This document shows, piece by piece, positions 62,067-64,000 of a stretch of 64,000 nucleotides of DNA (within the stretch, counting starts at the first letter, position 1; each line of letters starts with the position of its first letter). The notes beneath the pieces were generated by a model. That model was not told the origin of the DNA. It did no database searches and saw nothing but the letters and a program-made list of their open reading frames with translations. Location of the stretch: assembly GCA_016288655.1 (NCBI GenBank), contig JAEEKX010000032.1, forward strand, positions 22,372 to 86,371. The letters are read 5' to 3'. Source of the stretch: Bacteroidales bacterium (GTDB taxonomy: Bacteria > Bacteroidota > Bacteroidia > Bacteroidales > WCHB1-69). The position numbers were made by a program, and so were the translations under genes.

Positions 62067-63155
62067 ATGAAAAGGTTAGTTCTAACATTGACAATGCTGG
62101 TGGCCGTCATTTGCGTCATGGCCCAACCGAAAATTGAATTTGAGAAAAAGACGCATGAATTTGGCGACATCCACGAGGAGGGCGGCAAGGTGACCGCTCG
62201 TTTCACCTTCAAGAATGTTGGCAACCAGGATCTGCTGCTTACGAATGTGAAGCCCGGTTGTGGCTGCACGGCGGCCAACTATACCCGCGAGGCCATTGCC
62301 CCGGGAGCTACGGGTTACATCGATGCCACTTACGATCCGTGGGCACGTCCCGGTCCGTTCAACAAGAACATCAAGGTCTCGACCAATGAGCCCGACCAGG
62401 CCAGTCCTTACATCATCTTCATCAAGGGCAACGTCATCAAACGCCCCCCTACAAAGTACGAAATCGCCGGCTATAAGAGCGGCAAGGGCGAGTTGCGCAT
62501 CAAGGAGGCCACGCTCCGTCTCACGCTCACCAACACCGAAACCCATACCGACACGATTTGGCTCCGCAACTTCCGCGAGGACGGCATGAGCATCTCCGTC
62601 GAGACCAAACTCCCCGCCCACATCAAGGAGGTGAGCCGCGGTTTCGGCAATGAGTTGAGAGCCAACACCGAGAGTTACATTGTACTCAAGTACGACGCCA
62701 CCATCCGCAACGCTTGGGGCAACCTCAACGACCGCGTCGAGCTCATCACCACCGACTCCGCCGAACAGCACAAGTACATCTTCTACAAGGCCAACATCCG
62801 CGAGGACTTCTCCCAACTCTCCCCCAAGGAGATGGAAAAGGCCCCGAAAGTTGAATACAGCAAGACGTTGTACCGCTTCGACACGATCCGTCAGGCCACC
62901 GTGGCCACCGAGGACATCATCGTGAAGAACACGGGCAAGACCCCCTTGATTATCCGCAAGATCGAGTCCAGCAACCCCGCGCTCTCTTATCGTATGTCGT
63001 CGATGACCATCGCTCCCAACGAGTCCGCCACGCTGACGCTCTCCTTCAAGGCGCAGAGCCGCCGTGGCAGACAGAACTGCTCCATCGACGTCATCACCAA
63101 CAGCCCCACCAACCCCGTCCAGGTCATCAAGGTCGAGGGCTTCGTCCAACCGTAA
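62067..63155 (+). CDS. Exported DUF1573 protein
   Basis: 362 residues. Signal peptide 1-19 (ends VMAQ). The first DUF1573 module, EKKTHEFGDIHEEGGKVTARF ending KPGCGCTAANYTREAIAPG, has the usual Cys-Gly-Cys turn. A second, more divergent module begins YSKTLYRFDTIRQATVATED and ends with an IAPNESATLTLSFKA strand. These are immunoglobulin-like folds related to the ASPM-SPD2-Hydin group. The protein is periplasmic or surface-located with unknown function. It is monocistronic, with a promoter and a good terminator. Confidence 0.85.
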   Translation: MKRLVLTLTMLVAVICVMAQPKIEFEKKTHEFGDIHEEGGKVTARFTFKNVGNQDLLLTNVKPGCGCTAANYTREAIAPGATGYIDATYDPWARPGPFNKNIKVSTNEPDQASPYIIFIKGNVIKRPPTKYEIAGYKSGKGELRIKEATLRLTLTNTETHTDTIWLRNFREDGMSISVETKLPAHIKEVSRGFGNELRANTESYIVLKYDATIRNAWGNLNDRVELITTDSAEQHKYIFYKANIREDFSQLSPKEMEKAPKVEYSKTLYRFDTIRQATVATEDIIVKNTGKTPLIIRKIESSNPALSYRMSSMTIAPNESATLTLSFKAQSRRGRQNCSIDVITNSPTNPVQVIKVEGFVQP

Positions 63156-63182
63156 GCATAGTATATTTTATAAAGGCATCTG

Positions 63183-63217
63183 GCCGGACAGCGTTTTTAT
63201 GTTGTCCGGCTTTTTTT
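63183..63217 (+). terminator. Terminator of the DUF1573 gene
   Basis: Stem GCCGGACA / TGTCCGGC with a 12-base loop, followed by seven T residues. Confidence 0.88.
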
Positions 63218-63320
63218 GTAAATGTTTGTAGAATAATGAATTAACGGTTCTTGATGAAAATAGGGTGATTTTTTTCGATTGAAAAAGGGAAGAGGGGGCT
63301 GCCGTGTGCGAAAAAAGTCG

Positions 63321-63328
63321 TATTTTTG
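63321..63328 (+). promoter_or_regulatory. -7 box of tRNA-Ser
   Basis: TATTTTTG ends only 4 bases before the mature tRNA 5' end, so the transcript may start at or next to it. Confidence 0.55.
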
Positions 63329-63332
63329 CCGC

Positions 63333-63419
63333 GGAAAGTTGCCAGAGTGGTCGATCGGGGCAGACTCGAAATCTGTTGAACCCTTCGGGGTTCCGGGGGT
63401 TCGAATCCCTCACTTTCCG
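63333..63419 (+). tRNA. tRNA-Ser (CGA)
   Basis: An 87-base cloverleaf with a long variable arm (class II). Acceptor stem GGAAAGT / ACTTTCC, anticodon stem GCAGA / TCTGT, loop CTCGAAA with anticodon CGA at 63367-63369, variable stem AACCC-TTC-GGGGTT, T-loop GTTCGAATC, discriminator G. CCA is not encoded. It reads UCG. Confidence 0.97.
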
Positions 63420-63425
63420 CATGCG

Positions 63426-63454
63426 AAAAAGGGCGGCAGAAGGCCGCCCTTTTT
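63426..63454 (+). terminator. Terminator of tRNA-Ser
   Basis: AAAAAGGGCGGC / GCCGCCCTTTTT, a perfect 12-bp stem ending in five T residues directly after the tRNA. Confidence 0.88.
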
Positions 63455-63510
63455 GCATTCCGCCACGCCGTTGCTCGCTTGCGAGCAAAAGGCGTGGCGG
63501 AATGCAAAAA
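63450..63510. repeat. 61-base near-perfect palindrome
   Basis: The 20-base arms TTTTTGCATTCCGCCACGCC (63450-63469) and GGCGTGGCGGAATGCAAAAA (63491-63510) are exactly complementary. The interior adds a perfect 8-bp stem TTGCTCGC / GCGAGCAA around TT. It overlaps the tRNA terminator and the start of the tandem array. Confidence 0.85.
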
Positions 63511-63860
63511 GCCATTGCGCAGCAATGCCCTTTTTCGCATGCAAGGACGCCCGCGGCGGCGGAAGGGATATACAATCCCGTTGCCCGCTTGCGAGCAAAA
63601 GGCGCGTTGGAATGCAAAAAGCCATTGCGCAGCCATGCCCTTTTTCGCATGCAAGGACGCCCGCGGCGACGGAAGGGATATGCAATTCCGTTGCCCGCTT
63701 GCGCGCAAAAGGCGCGTTGGAATGCAAAAAGCCATTGCGCAGCAATGCCCTTTTTCGCATGCAAGGACGCCCGCGGCGGCGGAAGGGATATACAATCCCG
63801 TTGCCCGCTTGCGCGCAAAAGGCGCGGCGGAATGCAAAAAGCCATTGCGCAGCAATGCCC
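63469..63860. repeat. 110-bp tandem repeat array, about 3.6 copies
   Basis: Full copies at 63501-63610, 63611-63720 and 63721-63830, an upstream partial copy from 63469, and a 30-base partial copy at 63831-63860. The copies differ at only a few positions (for example GCGAGC versus GCGCGC). Each unit has a hairpin ATTGC-GCA-GCAAT flanked by A5 and T5. Each also has GCCCTTTTTCGCATGC, the inverted copy of the 16 bases at 63419-63434 at the tRNA-Ser 3' end. The unit has no stop codon in any of six frames. Confidence 0.92.
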
Positions 63861-63862
63861 CT

Positions 63863-63897
63863 GAGGGTGACTAAAAAGTAGTCATCCTCTTTCTTTT
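63863..63897 (+). terminator. Hairpin closing the repeat region
   Basis: Arms GAGGGTGACTA and TAGTCATCCTC (one G-T pair) around AAAAG, followed by TTTCTTTTT. Confidence 0.6.
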
Positions 63898-63946
63898 TGC
63901 ATTTTTCGCAAAGTTGCTTCCGACATTCCATTTCAATATTTTTCTG

Positions 63947-63991
63947 ACAAAAAAAATGGTTATTTATCTGTTTTTCAGACAAATAACCATT
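63947..63991 (-). terminator. Terminator of a minus-strand gene beyond the window
   Basis: A 16-bp stem with one mismatch (63955-63970 with 63976-63991). On the minus strand it is followed by eight T residues, so it should end a transcript arriving from beyond base 64000. Confidence 0.7.
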
Positions 63992-64000
63992 GCCATTTGA

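Noticed and set aside
63469..63860. Possible CRISPR array
   Set aside because: The repeat is contiguous with no unique spacers, the 110-bp period is too long, and no cas gene is present.
63168..63982. Several open frames on both strands in the repeat region
   Set aside because: They result from a stop-free 110-bp unit and cross tRNA-Ser. No start context or family.

Overview
The window looks like chromosomal DNA of an uncultured, fairly GC-rich member of the Bacteroidales (phylum Bacteroidota). Four things support this. At least eight genes encode proteins ending in type IX secretion (T9SS) sorting domains, either type A (PNPA...) or type B (gliding-motility-associated). Most transcription units are preceded by the Bacteroidota -7 box TAnnTTTG rather than by sigma70 boxes. 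Ribosome-binding sites are weak or absent. The families present (Omp28, PorV/PorQ-like barrel, DUF1573, short AMP nucleosidase, C10 peptidase) are typical of the phylum. No phage, insertion sequence, CRISPR array or plasmid function was recognised.

Layout. 1-405 is the 5' part of ligA. 634-7802 holds a large secreted type B protein, maf, tsaE, a shrunken alanine-dehydrogenase relative, gdhA and a lipoprotein. 7992-9038 is an Rnl2-like RNA ligase with altered motifs. 14224-9085 (minus) is a tight operon: aqpZ, tsaB, a universal stress protein, a TMTC-like membrane glycosyltransferase with TPRs, and AMP nucleosidase. 16437-14341 is a secreted C10 cysteine protease. 16618-23663 (plus) is an envelope operon: polyprenyl synthase, PBP2, RodA, TrmH, a PorV/PorQ-like barrel and LpxB, followed by tRNA-Asp. 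30520-23990 (minus) carries a secreted EEP nuclease, uvrB, a TonB receptor and a Gate-family membrane protein. creD and a zinc metallopeptidase follow, then a 1910-residue T9SS protein built from 1032-bp tandem units, a glycosyltransferase, a small barrel protein, an Omp28-like protein, rpsT, a FemAB/GNAT-like protein and upp. Two adjacent beta-helix T9SS proteins occupy 49486-44843. A cut-down ribosomal cluster (rplC-rplD-rplW-rplB-rpsS) leads into ileS. The right end has a fibronectin-type T9SS protein, recX, an aromatic amino acid lyase, a DUF1573 protein, tRNA-Ser and a 110-bp tandem repeat array.

Together the genes cover core growth (cell-wall elongation, lipid A, translation, t6A tRNA modification, DNA repair) mixed with a large set of surface or secreted proteins, which suits a protein- or polymer-degrading gut or rumen lifestyle. 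No complete new multi-gene system could be proven. The best candidates for a second look are: the alanine-dehydrogenase relative that has lost its NAD-binding domain beside tsaE; the RNA ligase with substitutions in motifs IV and V; the split S10 ribosomal operon; the 110-bp array next to tRNA-Ser, stop-free in six frames and carrying inverted copies of the tRNA 3' flank; and the large hairpin downstream of recX.
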